From: DYJE01 sp964637565 | Lineage (GTDB): Bacteria > Desulfobacterota > Desulfobacteria > Desulfobacterales > Desulfolunaceae | Direction: 5' to 3' | Assembly: GCA_964637565.1 (NCBI GenBank) | Contig: CAZWTY010000005.1 | Coordinates: 17,834 to 81,833 of the forward strand | DNA: 64,000 bases | Shown here: piece by piece, positions 1 through 9,097 of the stretch | Position numbering within the stretch: the stretch's first letter is position 1 | Layout: every line of letters starts with the position of its first letter | The notes under the pieces: model-generated | The model's input: only the letters and a program-made list of their open reading frames with translations | Databases searched by the model: none | What the model was told of the DNA's origin: nothing | Translations under genes and position numbers: made by a program

Positions 1-1
1 G

Positions 2-2401
2 GGCATCGCCACCCAGAACGTGGTGGAAAAGAAACTGGCCTCGGAAGGGATTTCCCGCCATGAAATCGGCCGGGAAAAATTCGTGGAAAGGGTCTGGGAG
101 TGGAAAGAAGAATCCGGCAACGCCATCATCAACCAGCTGAAACGCCTGGGGGCCTCCTGCGACTGGGAAAGGGAACGCTTCACCATGGACGAAGGCCTGT
201 CCAGGGCTGTGCGGAAGGTGTTCGTGGAGCTTTACAAGCAGGGGCTCATCGTCCGTGACAACTACATCATCAACTGGTGTCCCCGGTGCAACACGGCCCT
301 TGCGGACCTTGAAGTGGAATTCGAGGAAAAGCAGGGGAAACTCTACCATATTAAATACCCCCTGGCCGACGGCTCCGGTCATTTTGTTGTGGCCACCACC
401 CGGCCGGAAACCATGTTTGGTGATACGGCGGTTGCCGTGAACCCGGACGATCCAAGATACCAGGGAGTTACCGCCACCCATGTGAAACTGCCCCTGACGA
501 ACCGCGAAATTCCCATTATAAGGGATTCTTACGTGGACATGGAGTTTGGGACTGGAGCCCTCAAGGTCACTCCGGCCCACGATCCCAACGACTTTCATAT
601 CGGCCTTCGCCATAACCTGGAAAGCGTGAAGGTGATCGGAGACAACGGCGTGATGCTCGAAGGGGCCGGTCCCTTCCAAGGGCTTAGCCGTGAAGAGTGC
701 CGGAAACAGGCCGTGAAAGCCCTGGAAGAACAGGGCCTTCTCGTCCAGGCCGATGAACACGTTCACAGTGTGGGACACTGCTACCGCTGCAAGACCGCCA
801 TCGAACCCAACCTGTCCCTCCAGTGGTTCGTCCGAACCAAGACCCTGGCCGAACGGGCCATCAAGGCCGTGGAAGAGGGAAGGACACGGATCATTCCCGA
901 ACACTGGACCAAAACCTACTACGAATGGATGAACAACATCCGGGACTGGTGCATCTCACGACAGATCTGGTGGGGCCACCGGATTCCGGTCTGGACCTGC
1001 GATGCCTGCGGCAGGGATATCGTGGAGATGGAAGACCCCACGGCCTGCCCTGACTGCGGAAAAACCAGCCTCACCCAGGACACCGACGTGCTGGACACCT
1101 GGTTCAGTTCGGCCCTCTGGCCTTTTTCAACCATGGGCTGGCCCGATGACACGAAACTTTTGAAAACCTTCTATCCCACCGCCACCCTGGTCACCGGGTT
1201 CGATATCCTGTTTTTCTGGGTGGCCCGGATGATGATGATGGGGCTCCACTTCATGGACGAGGTGCCTTTCAAGGACGTGTACATCCACGCTCTGGTCCGG
1301 GACGAGGAAGGCCAGAAGATGAGCAAGTCCAAAGGAAACGTCATCGATCCCCTGACCGTGATCGACAGTTACGGCACCGACGCCTTCCGCTTCACCCTGG
1401 CCGCTTTCGCGGCCCAGGGCCGGGATGTGAAGATGTCCCTGGCCCGGGTGGAAGGCTACCGCCATTTCATCAACAAACTTTGGAACGCGGCCCGTTTTTC
1501 CATGATGCACCTGGACCAGGCCTATCCCGAGCTGGACCGGGCCAACATGGGACTGGCCGACCGCTGGATCCTTTCACGGCTGAAAAACGTCACCGACGAA
1601 GTCACGGCCTCTGTCGACGGTTATCACTTCAACGATACGGCCACCTGCCTTTACCGCTTCGTGTGGAACGAGTTCTGCGACTGGTACCTGGAGGCGTCTA
1701 AAGCCGCACTTTACGGGAAAAACGGCGAGGCCTGCATGAAGGCGTCCAAAGCCGTCCTTTTCAGGGTCCTCAAGGACACCCTGGTGCTACTCCATCCGGT
1801 GGTTCCCTTTGTCACCGAAGAGATCTGGGGGAAACTCCCCGGTGTTTCGGGCTCCATCATGAACGCCGTGTACCCTGCGGACCAGGAGGATTTTGAATCC
1901 CTTGCCGACCGGGAGGCAGACAGGGACATGGAGTTTGTCATGGGGATCATTTCGGGCGTCCGGAATATCCGCAGCGAATTGAACATCGGGCCTTCTCTCA
2001 ACCTGAATGCCGTGATCCAGAGTGGCAATGACAGTGAAATCAAAACCGCGTCCCGGTACAAGGACATGATCATGCTGCTTTCAAGGCTGGAGACGCTGGA
2101 CATCACAGGCATCGGAGAAAAACCCCGTTCATCGGCCACGGCCATCGTGGGAGAGGCCAGCCTTTACGTGAAGCTCGAAGGGGTGATCGACTTCGACAAG
2201 GAAGCCGAACGGCTGGACAAAGCCATCGCCAAGCTGGCCAAAGACGTGGATTCCATTTCAAAGAAGCTTTCAAACGAAGGATTCATGGCCAAGGCCCCGG
2301 AAGACGTGGTTGAAAAAGTCAGAGCCCAGTACCAGGAATCCAAGGACAAAATGGACAAATACCTGGAAAATTTGAAACGGATCAACGAAGCGAGAGCTTG
2401 A
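2..2401 (+). CDS. valS: Valine--tRNA ligase, 5' end missing
   Basis: Class I aminoacyl-tRNA synthetase that charges tRNA-Val in the cytoplasm. The reading frame is open from base 2, and its first residues (GIATQNVVEKKL) are internal ValRS sequence. The N-terminal Rossmann part with the HIGH motif therefore lies upstream of the window, and the GTG at 20 is not a real start. Visible parts are the CP1 editing domain (TTRPETMFGDTAV near base 400), the KMSKS loop at 1316-1330, the anticodon-binding helical domain, and the C-terminal coiled-coil arm typical of ValRS rather than IleRS or LeuRS. nadC begins 10 bases downstream, so the two are probably cotranscribed. The visible 799 codons fit a protein of about 880 residues. 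Confidence 0.97.
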   Translation, partial: GIATQNVVEKKLASEGISRHEIGREKFVERVWEWKEESGNAIINQLKRLGASCDWERERFTMDEGLSRAVRKVFVELYKQGLIVRDNYIINWCPRCNTALADLEVEFEEKQGKLYHIKYPLADGSGHFVVATTRPETMFGDTAVAVNPDDPRYQGVTATHVKLPLTNREIPIIRDSYVDMEFGTGALKVTPAHDPNDFHIGLRHNLESVKVIGDNGVMLEGAGPFQGLSREECRKQAVKALEEQGLLVQADEHVHSVGHCYRCKTAIEPNLSLQWFVRTKTLAERAIKAVEEGRTRIIPEHWTKTYYEWMNNIRDWCISRQIWWGHRIPVWTCDACGRDIVEMEDPTACPDCGKTSLTQDTDVLDTWFSSALWPFSTMGWPDDTKLLKTFYPTATLVTGFDILFFWVARMMMMGLHFMDEVPFKDVYIHALVRDEEGQKMSKSKGNVIDPLTVIDSYGTDAFRFTLAAFAAQGRDVKMSLARVEGYRHFINKLWNAARFSMMHLDQAYPELDRANMGLADRWILSRLKNVTDEVTASVDGYHFNDTATCLYRFVWNEFCDWYLEASKAALYGKNGEACMKASKAVLFRVLKDTLVLLHPVVPFVTEEIWGKLPGVSGSIMNAVYPADQEDFESLADREADRDMEFVMGIISGVRNIRSELNIGPSLNLNAVIQSGNDSEIKTASRYKDMIMLLSRLETLDITGIGEKPRSSATAIVGEASLYVKLEGVIDFDKEAERLDKAIAKLAKDVDSISKKLSNEGFMAKAPEDVVEKVRAQYQESKDKMDKYLENLKRINEARA

Positions 2402-2411
2402 GGATAACACC

Positions 2412-3239
2412 ATGGAACACGCCATCAAACCTTTGATCGACATGGCCCTTTCCGAAGATATCGGGCCGGGAGACATCACCACCGATTACCTGATCGACGA
2501 GTTCGCCACGGGAGACGCGGTGATCGTGGCCAAGGAGAACCTGATCCTGGCCGGTTCCTCGGTGGCGGAATGTGTTTTCAGAACCCTTGATCCGGCCATT
2601 GATATTTTCCGGACCTTCAGAGATGGTGACGAAGTGAAAAAGGGGGATGTGGTCATGGAGATCAAGGGGAAAATGCGGGCCCTGCTCAAAGGGGAACGCA
2701 CGGCCCTGAACTTCCTCCAGAGGCTTTCAGGCATCGCCACCCATGTGAGGTCCTATGTGAATGAGCTGGGCGAGACCCGGGTTAGGCTTGTGGACACACG
2801 CAAAACCGTTCCCGGTCACCGGGTTCTGGAAAAATACGCGGTCCGTGTGGGCGGTGCCTTCAACCACCGCATGGCCCTGTACGACGGGGTGCTGATCAAG
2901 GACAACCACATCGCGGCCTGCGGAAGTATCGAAAAGGCGGTGACCACCTTGAAACGTCATGTGTCCCATCTGGTGAAAATCGAGGTGGAGGTCACGGACA
3001 TGAAGGAAGTGGACGAGGCTCTGGCGGCCAGGGCGGATGTGATCATGCTGGACAACATGACCCTCGACCAGATCGCCGAAGCGGTGAAGCGGATCGATGG
3101 ACGGGCCCTGGTCGAAGTGTCGGGGTCGGTCACGCGGGGGATGCTGGTGCCCCTTGCCATGGCCGGTGTGGATATCATCTCATCCGGAGCCCTGACCCAT
3201 CAGGCCCGGGCTGTGGATTTGAGCATGAGGATCCGATAG
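2412..3239 (+). CDS. nadC: Nicotinate-nucleotide pyrophosphorylase (carboxylating)
   Basis: Quinolinate phosphoribosyltransferase: quinolinate + PRPP to nicotinate mononucleotide, CO2 and PPi, the entry to the NAD pyridine ring pathway. At 275 residues it has the usual length. Diagnostic motifs are GERTALNFLQRLSG (about residues 95-108), DTRKTVPGHR, LIKDNHI and the C-terminal VEVSGSV / GVDIISSGALTH phosphate-binding segments. The ATG at 2412 lies 10 bases after valS, so an operon with valS is likely. nadA and nadB are not in the window. It ends 12 bases from a convergent gene and I see no clear terminator between them. Confidence 0.96.
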   Translation: MEHAIKPLIDMALSEDIGPGDITTDYLIDEFATGDAVIVAKENLILAGSSVAECVFRTLDPAIDIFRTFRDGDEVKKGDVVMEIKGKMRALLKGERTALNFLQRLSGIATHVRSYVNELGETRVRLVDTRKTVPGHRVLEKYAVRVGGAFNHRMALYDGVLIKDNHIAACGSIEKAVTTLKRHVSHLVKIEVEVTDMKEVDEALAARADVIMLDNMTLDQIAEAVKRIDGRALVEVSGSVTRGMLVPLAMAGVDIISSGALTHQARAVDLSMRIR

Positions 3240-3251
3240 CCGATAGACAGG

Positions 3252-4202
3252 CTAAAGCCCATCGCAGGGACCGGGGTCGGAATGCTCCTTGATCGCCAGC
3301 TCGAAACAGCGGACCATCATGGCCGGATAATACGACCGTTTGGAATGCCTGAGTCCGGGGATTCCCATGTCGCATTCCTTGTTGATGTAAGTGTAATCCT
3401 TGAAAAGCTTCTGGGCGCACTGCTGGTCGAAGTACTGGTAGAGACCCTTGACATCGGGATTGGCTTTTTCGAAGTGGAAGCCACCCATGTCCCGTGTCAG
3501 CTCGGAACCGATTCCAAAAGCCTGTACTTTGCCGTCAATCCGAAGGACAAGTCCCCGGTATCCCAGGGTGTGGATGTTCCGGACCGCGTTTTCCGACGCG
3601 GTTCGTTCCATGGCCCCGTATCGTTTCAGTCTGGTGTCACTGGACTTCAGATCACTCCAGGTGGCCAGGAACTCGAGGCATTCCGCTATGTCCGAAGCTG
3701 TGAAGGGGTGAACGTCCACCCGGCCCTGGTCCACGTGGCTTTTGAGAAACTGGTGGATCAGGTTTCGTTTTTTGGAATATTTTTTCCCCTTGAGTGTGGC
3801 CAGATCCTCAGTTCTGTAAATGTAGTCGTAGAAATCCTCGCACTCACGAAGGTTGAACAGGGTCTCCAACTCGTTCTGCCCAAAGACGAACACATAGTCT
3901 TCCGGCACATGCCTGAAACTCCGGACCCCGCATTTGATGGCGATATCCTTTAATACCTCCGGAGCCAGGTACTGTCCGCGGGCGATGGGAAGATACAGAT
4001 AGTCCCTTGAGGGGTTGTCCCTGTACTTCATCATGACGAGAAGAATGTCGTGACCTGTTCTCCACACAGGATAGGAGAACTCGTGACTCCAGCAGATGAA
4101 GGAACTCAAGGAGTAGTAGCAAAGACGGTGGATTTGGGAATCGAAATAGGGTCTGAGTTCAAGAAAGTCGTAAGGGGTGAGTTTGGTAAACATCAGAGCC
4201 AC
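3252..4202 (-). CDS. DUF2156 / MprF C-terminal-like (GNAT-fold) protein
   Basis: 316 residues resembling the soluble catalytic half of phosphatidylglycerol lysyltransferases (DUF2156, tandem GNAT folds) without the membrane-spanning flippase half. Support comes from the N-terminal pattern around YYSLSSFICW, the central KKRNLIHQF segment, and a C-terminal QAFGIGS...FEKANPDVKGLYQYF...YINKECDMGIPGLRHSKRSY region. In related proteins this region holds the acyl- or aminoacyl-tRNA-binding site. The substrate is unknown. The start overlaps the 3' end of the upstream GNAT gene by 10 bases, so the two are translationally coupled. A second ATG nine bases in could also serve as start. Confidence 0.7.
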   Translation of the reverse strand: MALMFTKLTPYDFLELRPYFDSQIHRLCYYSLSSFICWSHEFSYPVWRTGHDILLVMMKYRDNPSRDYLYLPIARGQYLAPEVLKDIAIKCGVRSFRHVPEDYVFVFGQNELETLFNLRECEDFYDYIYRTEDLATLKGKKYSKKRNLIHQFLKSHVDQGRVDVHPFTASDIAECLEFLATWSDLKSSDTRLKRYGAMERTASENAVRNIHTLGYRGLVLRIDGKVQAFGIGSELTRDMGGFHFEKANPDVKGLYQYFDQQCAQKLFKDYTYINKECDMGIPGLRHSKRSYYPAMMVRCFELAIKEHSDPGPCDGL

Positions 4203-4612
4203 CTGAACATGGGTCTGGCATTTTCCATGGTCTGGAAGTCAAGTTTTTCATAAAAAGCCTGGGAGTTGTTTTCGGCAATCAGGGCGACCCAGGTGATGCC
4301 GTCTTCTTTCAGGCGATGGACCAGGGTCGAGATGATCCGGTGGCCAAGCCCCTGTTTCCTGAAATCTGTCTTTACGTTCACATCGTGGATGTAGGCGTCT
4401 CCTGTCCTGTCACTTAGAGCCCTTCCAAAGCCCACGACCTGATCGCCCCGCGTTACAACGAGAAAACAGTGGCTTCCTTCGATCACCCGCTGAACACGTT
4501 CGGCGTCGCTAATGGATCGGGGCCACCAGCCTTGACCGTGGTACATGGCAAGGATCTGGCGTTTCTGGCTGGGGGTGGCTGTGACGAGGAATGAGAGTTC
4601 GAACTCAGGCAT
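4193..4612 (-). CDS. GNAT family N-acetyltransferase
   Basis: A 139-residue single-domain acetyl-CoA-dependent transferase. Features are DGEAYIHDVNV-like beta4 (here GDAYIHDVNVKTDFR), the acetyl-CoA pyrophosphate loop R-K-Q-G-L-G-H (motif Q/RxxGxG/A) near residue 90, and the closing N-N-S-Q-A-F-Y-E-K-L segment. The acceptor cannot be predicted. It lies 2 bases downstream of the diguanylate cyclase gene and overlaps the DUF2156 gene, so these three minus-strand genes probably form one transcript. Confidence 0.85.
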   Translation of the reverse strand: MPEFELSFLVTATPSQKRQILAMYHGQGWWPRSISDAERVQRVIEGSHCFLVVTRGDQVVGFGRALSDRTGDAYIHDVNVKTDFRKQGLGHRIISTLVHRLKEDGITWVALIAENNSQAFYEKLDFQTMENARPMFRWL

Positions 4613-4614
4613 AT

Positions 4615-5529
4615 TCAGGCCATATCTTTGGTATGAATCACGGAAATGGTGTTTTTCCCCCTGTCCTTGGACAGGTACAGAGCCTTGTCGGCCCTGGCGA
4701 TGAAGGTGGTCAGCTCTTCTTTCGGAATGTATTCGGTGACCCCCACGCTCAAGGTGATGGTGTTTGCGATTCCTCCGGCGGACACGAATTTCTCGGCGGC
4801 CAGACGCGCCTGGATTCGCCGGGCCACGGTGACGGCTTCGTCCACATTTGTTTCCGGAAGAAGAACGGTAAATTCTTCGCCTCCGTACCGGTAGGCCGTG
4901 TCCATGGTGCGCAGGCAGTTCCGGATGGTGTCACCCAGGCGGATCAGTACCTTGTCACCGTCCAGATGGCCGTAGGTGTCGTTGTATATCTTGAAGTTGT
5001 CGATGTCGAGAATCAGGAGGGACAGGGAATGGTTGTACCGGTTCATCCGGTCGATTTCCATTTCGAGCTGGCTGTAGAAATACCTGGAGTTGTAGAGCTT
5101 GGTCAGGCCGTCGGTGATGGCCAGCTGCTTGAGCTTGATCAGCATCTGGGCCCTGTCCTTGGCCAGGCGTCTTTCCTTCAGCACCCGTTTGATCCTGAGC
5201 AGCAGTTCCTCGAAGCGGACGGGTTTGAAGATGAAGTCGCTGGCCCCTTTGCTGATGGCGGCCTCGTAGGAGTAATCCACGCTGTACCCGGTGATCACGA
5301 TCACGTCGGCGTCGAAGTCCCGTTTGATGTTATCGGTGAGTTCGAGGCCGTCCATGCCTTCCATCATGATATCGGTGATCACGATATCCACGGGGGTGTC
5401 CTTCAGAATCTGAAGGGCCTCTTCTCCGCTTCCCGCCGTGCTGGTGTGGAATCTGGAAATACGGAGGAATTCTTCCATGGAATCCCTGATCGTGGCGTCA
5501 TCATCGACAATAAGTATATGGTCTGGCAT
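4615..5529 (-). CDS. Response regulator with GGDEF output (diguanylate cyclase)
   Basis: 304 residues. The N-terminal receiver domain (about 1-120) has the acidic pocket D9/D10/D11, phosphoacceptor D53 (TDIMM) and the FKP lysine. A C-terminal GGDEF domain (about 135-298) carries GGEEF, so it should make cyclic di-GMP from GTP when the receiver is phosphorylated. An RxxD motif (RTMD) sits five residues before GGEEF, the canonical product-inhibition I-site. The layout matches PleD/WspR-type cyclases. No cognate kinase is adjacent. PilZ and GspE-like proteins elsewhere in the window are possible users of the second messenger, but that link is inference. Confidence 0.93.
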   Translation of the reverse strand: MPDHILIVDDDATIRDSMEEFLRISRFHTSTAGSGEEALQILKDTPVDIVITDIMMEGMDGLELTDNIKRDFDADVIVITGYSVDYSYEAAISKGASDFIFKPVRFEELLLRIKRVLKERRLAKDRAQMLIKLKQLAITDGLTKLYNSRYFYSQLEMEIDRMNRYNHSLSLLILDIDNFKIYNDTYGHLDGDKVLIRLGDTIRNCLRTMDTAYRYGGEEFTVLLPETNVDEAVTVARRIQARLAAEKFVSAGGIANTITLSVGVTEYIPKEELTTFIARADKALYLSKDRGKNTISVIHTKDMA

Positions 5530-5591
5530 GATTGAATGTCCGGAGATTCACACTCGACATCAAGGTCGGGTGAAGGTTTGGCAAGCAGGTC

Positions 5592-5620
5592 TTGACACGA
5601 TTCATGGCAATTGTTAGAAA
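5592..5620 (+). promoter_or_regulatory. Candidate sigma-70 promoter for lepA
   Basis: TTGACA at 5592-5597, a 17-base spacer, then TAGAAA at 5615-5620 (4 of 6 matches to TATAAT). It lies in the gap between the divergent cyclase gene and lepA, leaving a leader of about 160 bases. The -35 is perfect but the -10 is weak. Confidence 0.35.
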
Positions 5621-5787
5621 GTCAAGTTCGACTTGATCATGGTCAACAGATATCAGGTGAAAATATAACGGGATTGATACAGGGTGTCAACCGGCTTAAG
5701 TCGATCATGGCGAAAAAGATACCGTGGCAGGTGGCTTGCCCGTTCGCCTGAAACACGTTAAACACCATATTAGATGAGAGTCAGTCT

Positions 5788-7581
5788 ATGAAGAATATTA
5801 GAAATTTCAGCATTATCGCCCATATCGACCACGGCAAGTCCACCTTGTCGGACCGGCTGATCCAGGCCACCGGAATCGTTTCCGATCGTGAATTCAAGGA
5901 TCAGATCCTCGATACCATGGACATCGAACGGGAACGGGGCATCACCATCAAAAGCCAGACGGTCAGTCTCCCTTACAAGGCCAAGGATGGAAACGAATAC
6001 ATCCTCAACCTGATCGACACGCCCGGTCATGTGGATTTCACCTATGAGGTGTCCCGGGCCCTGGCGTCCTGCGAGGGGGCCTTTCTCATCGTGGATGCGA
6101 GCCAGGGCGTGGAGGCCCAGACCCTGGCCAACCTCTACCTGGCCCTGGGCCATGACCTGGAGGTCATTCCCGTGATCAACAAGATCGATTTGCCTTCCGC
6201 CGAAATCGAATGGGTGAAAGGGCAGATCGAGGACGACCTGGGCCTTGATTCCGAACTCGCCATCCTTACCTCGGCCAAGAACGGCATCGGCATCGAGGAC
6301 GTGCTCGAAGGGGCCGTGAACCTTCTGCCCGCCCCCAAAGGCGATCCGGAGGCTCCGTTCAAAGCCCTGATTTTCGACAGCCACTACGACCCCTACCGTG
6401 GGACCATCGTTCATTTCCGGGTGTTTGACGGCCGGATCAAGGCCGGAGACACCATCAAGTTCATGTCCAACGACGTTTCCTACAAAGTGGAGGAAGTGGG
6501 CGTGTTCCAGATCGAAAGGGTGCCCAGGAAAGAACTGGCCGCAGGACAGGTGGGGTACATGATCGCCGGAATCAAGACCGTGAACGATACCCGGTGCGGC
6601 GACACCATCACCATGAAGAACAGGCCATGCACCGAACCGGTTGAAGGTTTCAAGGAACCCACCCCCGTGGTATTTTCGTCCATCTATCCCGTGGCTTCCG
6701 ACGACTATGTGGAGCTGACCGAGGCCATCGAAAAGTTGAAGCTGAACGATGCGGCTTTGATCTATGAAAAGGATTCGTCGGCGGCCCTGGGTTTTGGCTA
6801 CCGCTGCGGGTTTCTGGGGCTTCTCCATCTGGAAGTGGTTCAGGAACGCCTGGAGCGGGAGTACGACCTGTCCCTGATCTTGACGGCGCCTTCGGTTCAG
6901 TACCAGATCGTGCTGAACAACGGGGAGGAGATCACCATCGACAACCCGGCCCTTTACCCGGACCCCACCCTGATCCAGAGCACCCTGGAGCCTTACATCA
7001 AGGCGGTGATCATCGTCCCTGAACGGTACATGGGGTCGGTGATGAAGCTCTGTCTCGACCGCCGGGGTATCAGCAAGAACTACCAGTACCTGACCAGCAA
7101 CCGCCTGGAGATGGTCTTTGAGCTTCCTTTGGCCGAAGTGGTCTACGATTTCTACGACAAACTGAAAAGCATCACCCAGGGTTACGGGTCCTTTGATTAC
7201 GAGCTTATCGGTTACCGGGAAACCAACCTGGTGAAACTCGACATCCTGATCAACGGGGAAAAAGTGGACGCCCTGTCCCAGCTGGTCCACAGGGACAACG
7301 CCGTGGCCCGTGGACGCCACGCCTGTGAAAAACTGAAAGAGGAAATTCCCCGACAGATGTTCAAGATCGCGATCCAGGGGGCCATCGGTGCCAAGGTCAT
7401 CTCCCGCGAAACCGTGAGCGCCTTCAGAAAGGACGTGACGGCCAAGTGTTACGGTGGGGATATCTCACGAAAGAGAAAGCTCCTCGACAAGCAGAAGAAG
7501 GGCAAGAAACGCATGAAGATGATCGGACAGGTGGAGCTCCCCCAGAGCGCCTTCCTGGCTGTTCTTAAAACCGACGATTGA
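5788..7581 (+). CDS. lepA: Elongation factor 4 (back-translocating GTPase LepA)
   Basis: Ribosomal translational GTPase of the EF-G family that acts on stalled or mistranslocated ribosomes. The 597 residues are the normal length. The G1 loop AHIDHGKST lies near residues 10-18, switch II is DTPGHVDF, G4 is NKIDLPSA, and the C-terminal domain unique to LepA ends in RKRKLLDKQKKGKKRM. The ATG at 5788 gives the standard MKNIRNFSIIAHIDHGKS start. It appears monocistronic: it is flanked by a 258-base divergent gap and ends facing the convergent trmJ gene. Confidence 0.97.
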   Translation: MKNIRNFSIIAHIDHGKSTLSDRLIQATGIVSDREFKDQILDTMDIERERGITIKSQTVSLPYKAKDGNEYILNLIDTPGHVDFTYEVSRALASCEGAFLIVDASQGVEAQTLANLYLALGHDLEVIPVINKIDLPSAEIEWVKGQIEDDLGLDSELAILTSAKNGIGIEDVLEGAVNLLPAPKGDPEAPFKALIFDSHYDPYRGTIVHFRVFDGRIKAGDTIKFMSNDVSYKVEEVGVFQIERVPRKELAAGQVGYMIAGIKTVNDTRCGDTITMKNRPCTEPVEGFKEPTPVVFSSIYPVASDDYVELTEAIEKLKLNDAALIYEKDSSAALGFGYRCGFLGLLHLEVVQERLEREYDLSLILTAPSVQYQIVLNNGEEITIDNPALYPDPTLIQSTLEPYIKAVIIVPERYMGSVMKLCLDRRGISKNYQYLTSNRLEMVFELPLAEVVYDFYDKLKSITQGYGSFDYELIGYRETNLVKLDILINGEKVDALSQLVHRDNAVARGRHACEKLKEEIPRQMFKIAIQGAIGAKVISRETVSAFRKDVTAKCYGGDISRKRKLLDKQKKGKKRMKMIGQVELPQSAFLAVLKTDD

Positions 7582-7591
7582 TGATCACGTC

Positions 7592-7618
7592 CGCAGGACG
7601 GCAACACGCCGTCCTGCG
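7592..7618. repeat. Perfect 11-bp-arm hairpin between lepA and trmJ
   Basis: CGCAGGACGGC, a 5-base loop, then GCCGTCCTGCG lie between two converging genes. There is no T-run on either side, so it is not a classic intrinsic terminator. A related string, gtccgcagggcgg, occurs at about 62021-62033, which hints at a short dispersed palindromic element. Two copies are too few to be sure. Confidence 0.45.
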
Positions 7619-7629
7619 TTCCGGCCAGA

Positions 7630-8367
7630 TTACCGGATCTCCCGCTTTTTTTCCCCATACAGACAGATTTTGGAAAGAAAAGCCCGCATCACCACCACAT
7701 CTTTCGATCTTGGCATGATCCGGGAGAAGAAATCCCGAAAGGCGTTCACATAATAATCCGGTTTCTGGGGATGGACAAAGGCGATCCGGACAAAGGTTTC
7801 TTCAAGAGCCTTGTACATCTCTTCCAGCTCCCGCCTGCCGGCGAGCCGGGGAACGCTTTTTTTCTCAATATTTCGGGCCGTGTTGAGTTCATAACAGACC
7901 ACCATCACGGCCTGTGCCAGGTTGATGGAGGTGAATCCGAAAGTGGGGATGTGGATCAGGGCGTCGCACAGGGCGATGTCGCTGTTTTCAAGCCCCCGGT
8001 CTTCGGGGCCGAAAAGGATGGCGATACGGTTTTTTTTGGCCAGAGCGATGAGGTGGGGGGAAAGGGTCGCGGGACTGGACGCCTTTCTCCGCTGTTTTCC
8101 CAGGCGCGCCGTGGTTCCCACCACATACTCCACATCCTTTAGGGCCTCTTCGGTGCTGGTCACAGTGACCATGCAATCCACGATGCTTGCCGCTTCGTGG
8201 GTGGCTGTTTTTTTGATCCGTTCAGGATCGGGGTTTTCCGGATCGACCAGAACAATCCGGGTAAACCCCATGTTGAGCATGGCTCGTGCAGCCGAACCGA
8301 TATTTTCAGGATACCGGGGCTTTTTGAGCACGATCACCACATGGTCATGGCAAATGGAAGAGGACAT
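7630..8367 (-). CDS. trmJ: TrmJ-type tRNA/rRNA 2'-O-methyltransferase (SPOUT)
   Basis: A SpoU/TrmH-superfamily methyltransferase using S-adenosylmethionine. In the TrmJ subgroup the target is the ribose of tRNA position 32. Trefoil-knot motifs are visible: motif 1 RYPENIGSAARAM (about 16-28), motif 2 ALLFGPE-like ILFGPEDRGL (about 115-124), and motif 3 SINLAQAVMVVCYEL (about 143-157). At 245 residues the length matches TrmJ. Its ATG overlaps the ndk stop codon (TGATG, one shared base), so it is coupled to ndk. The exact tRNA target is by family analogy. Confidence 0.88.
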   Translation of the reverse strand: MSSSICHDHVVIVLKKPRYPENIGSAARAMLNMGFTRIVLVDPENPDPERIKKTATHEAASIVDCMVTVTSTEEALKDVEYVVGTTARLGKQRRKASSPATLSPHLIALAKKNRIAILFGPEDRGLENSDIALCDALIHIPTFGFTSINLAQAVMVVCYELNTARNIEKKSVPRLAGRRELEEMYKALEETFVRIAFVHPQKPDYYVNAFRDFFSRIMPRSKDVVVMRAFLSKICLYGEKKREIR

Positions 8368-8783
8368 CAGCCGACGATCTCGAAGCTGTTGAAGAAATAT
8401 CCGATTTCAAAAGCCGCTGTCTCAGGGGCGTCGGAGCCGTGGACCACGTTATGTTCGATGGTGGTGGCGTAGTCTTTCCGGATCGTTCCCGGGTCGGCTT
8501 TACGGAAGTCGGTGGCCCCCATCAGTTTCCGGTTTTTCTCGATGACGCCGTCGCCTTCAAGCACCATGGCCACGATGGGGCCGGAGGTCATGAATTCGGT
8601 GAGGCTGTCGAAAAAAGGTTTTTCACGGTGAACCGCGTAGAATCCCTCGGCCTGTTTCCGGTTGAGGTGAAGCATTTTCATGGCCACAATCCGGATTCCA
8701 TGATCCTGAAAACGTTTGATGACTTCTCCGATCAGGTTTTTTTCAACGCCGTCTGGCTTGATCAGTGACAGGGTTCTTTCCAT
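8367..8783 (-). CDS. ndk: Nucleoside diphosphate kinase
   Basis: Transfers the gamma phosphate of NTPs to NDPs through a phosphohistidine. The protein has 138 residues. It contains ERTLSLIKPDG at the start and the active-site motif HNVVHGSD with catalytic H115; K9 and R-x-x-M/L-G-A-T (RKLMGATD) match the nucleotide-binding residues of the family. It is cotranscribed with trmJ, with the stop and start codons overlapping by one base. Confidence 0.97.
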   Translation of the reverse strand: MERTLSLIKPDGVEKNLIGEVIKRFQDHGIRIVAMKMLHLNRKQAEGFYAVHREKPFFDSLTEFMTSGPIVAMVLEGDGVIEKNRKLMGATDFRKADPGTIRKDYATTIEHNVVHGSDAPETAAFEIGYFFNSFEIVG

Positions 8784-9008
8784 AAGGCAAGGGTTCCTTT
8801 ACTCCAAAACGTGTGTTGTGTGGTTTGAATGCAACAACCCTGCGTGGATGTCTCATGGCAGAGTGCCGTAGATTTCGTACGAACGCCATCAACCCTTAGC
8901 AGAACGACCGGGTTTAGTCAACGTGTCAGCTCAAGACTTCCGGTCTTAAGGCCGATATCTTTAAAAGGTATGGCGATAAAAAGTGAGCCTGATTCGAGGT
9001 GTTTGTTA

Positions 9009-9037
9009 TTGACATCGATGATACCAGTGCTTACAAT
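9009..9037 (+). promoter_or_regulatory. Near-consensus sigma-70 promoter for the HesB-like selenoprotein
   Basis: TTGACA at 9009-9014, exactly 17 bases, then TACAAT at 9032-9037 (5 of 6). The expected start site is near 9044, about 54 bases before the ATG at 9098. The rest of the 8784-9097 gap holds nothing else I can support. Confidence 0.75.
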
Positions 9038-9097
9038 CATTGGGCAATTAAATGCCATAGGGTGTTTTGATTACGTTATCATATCAAGGGAGGTATT

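Noticed and set aside
5770..7320. A 516-codon minus-strand frame opposite lepA
   Set aside because: Antisense shadow of a highly conserved gene.
7592..7618. Hairpin as lepA/trmJ terminator
   Set aside because: No T-run follows on either strand, so it is listed as a palindromic element instead.
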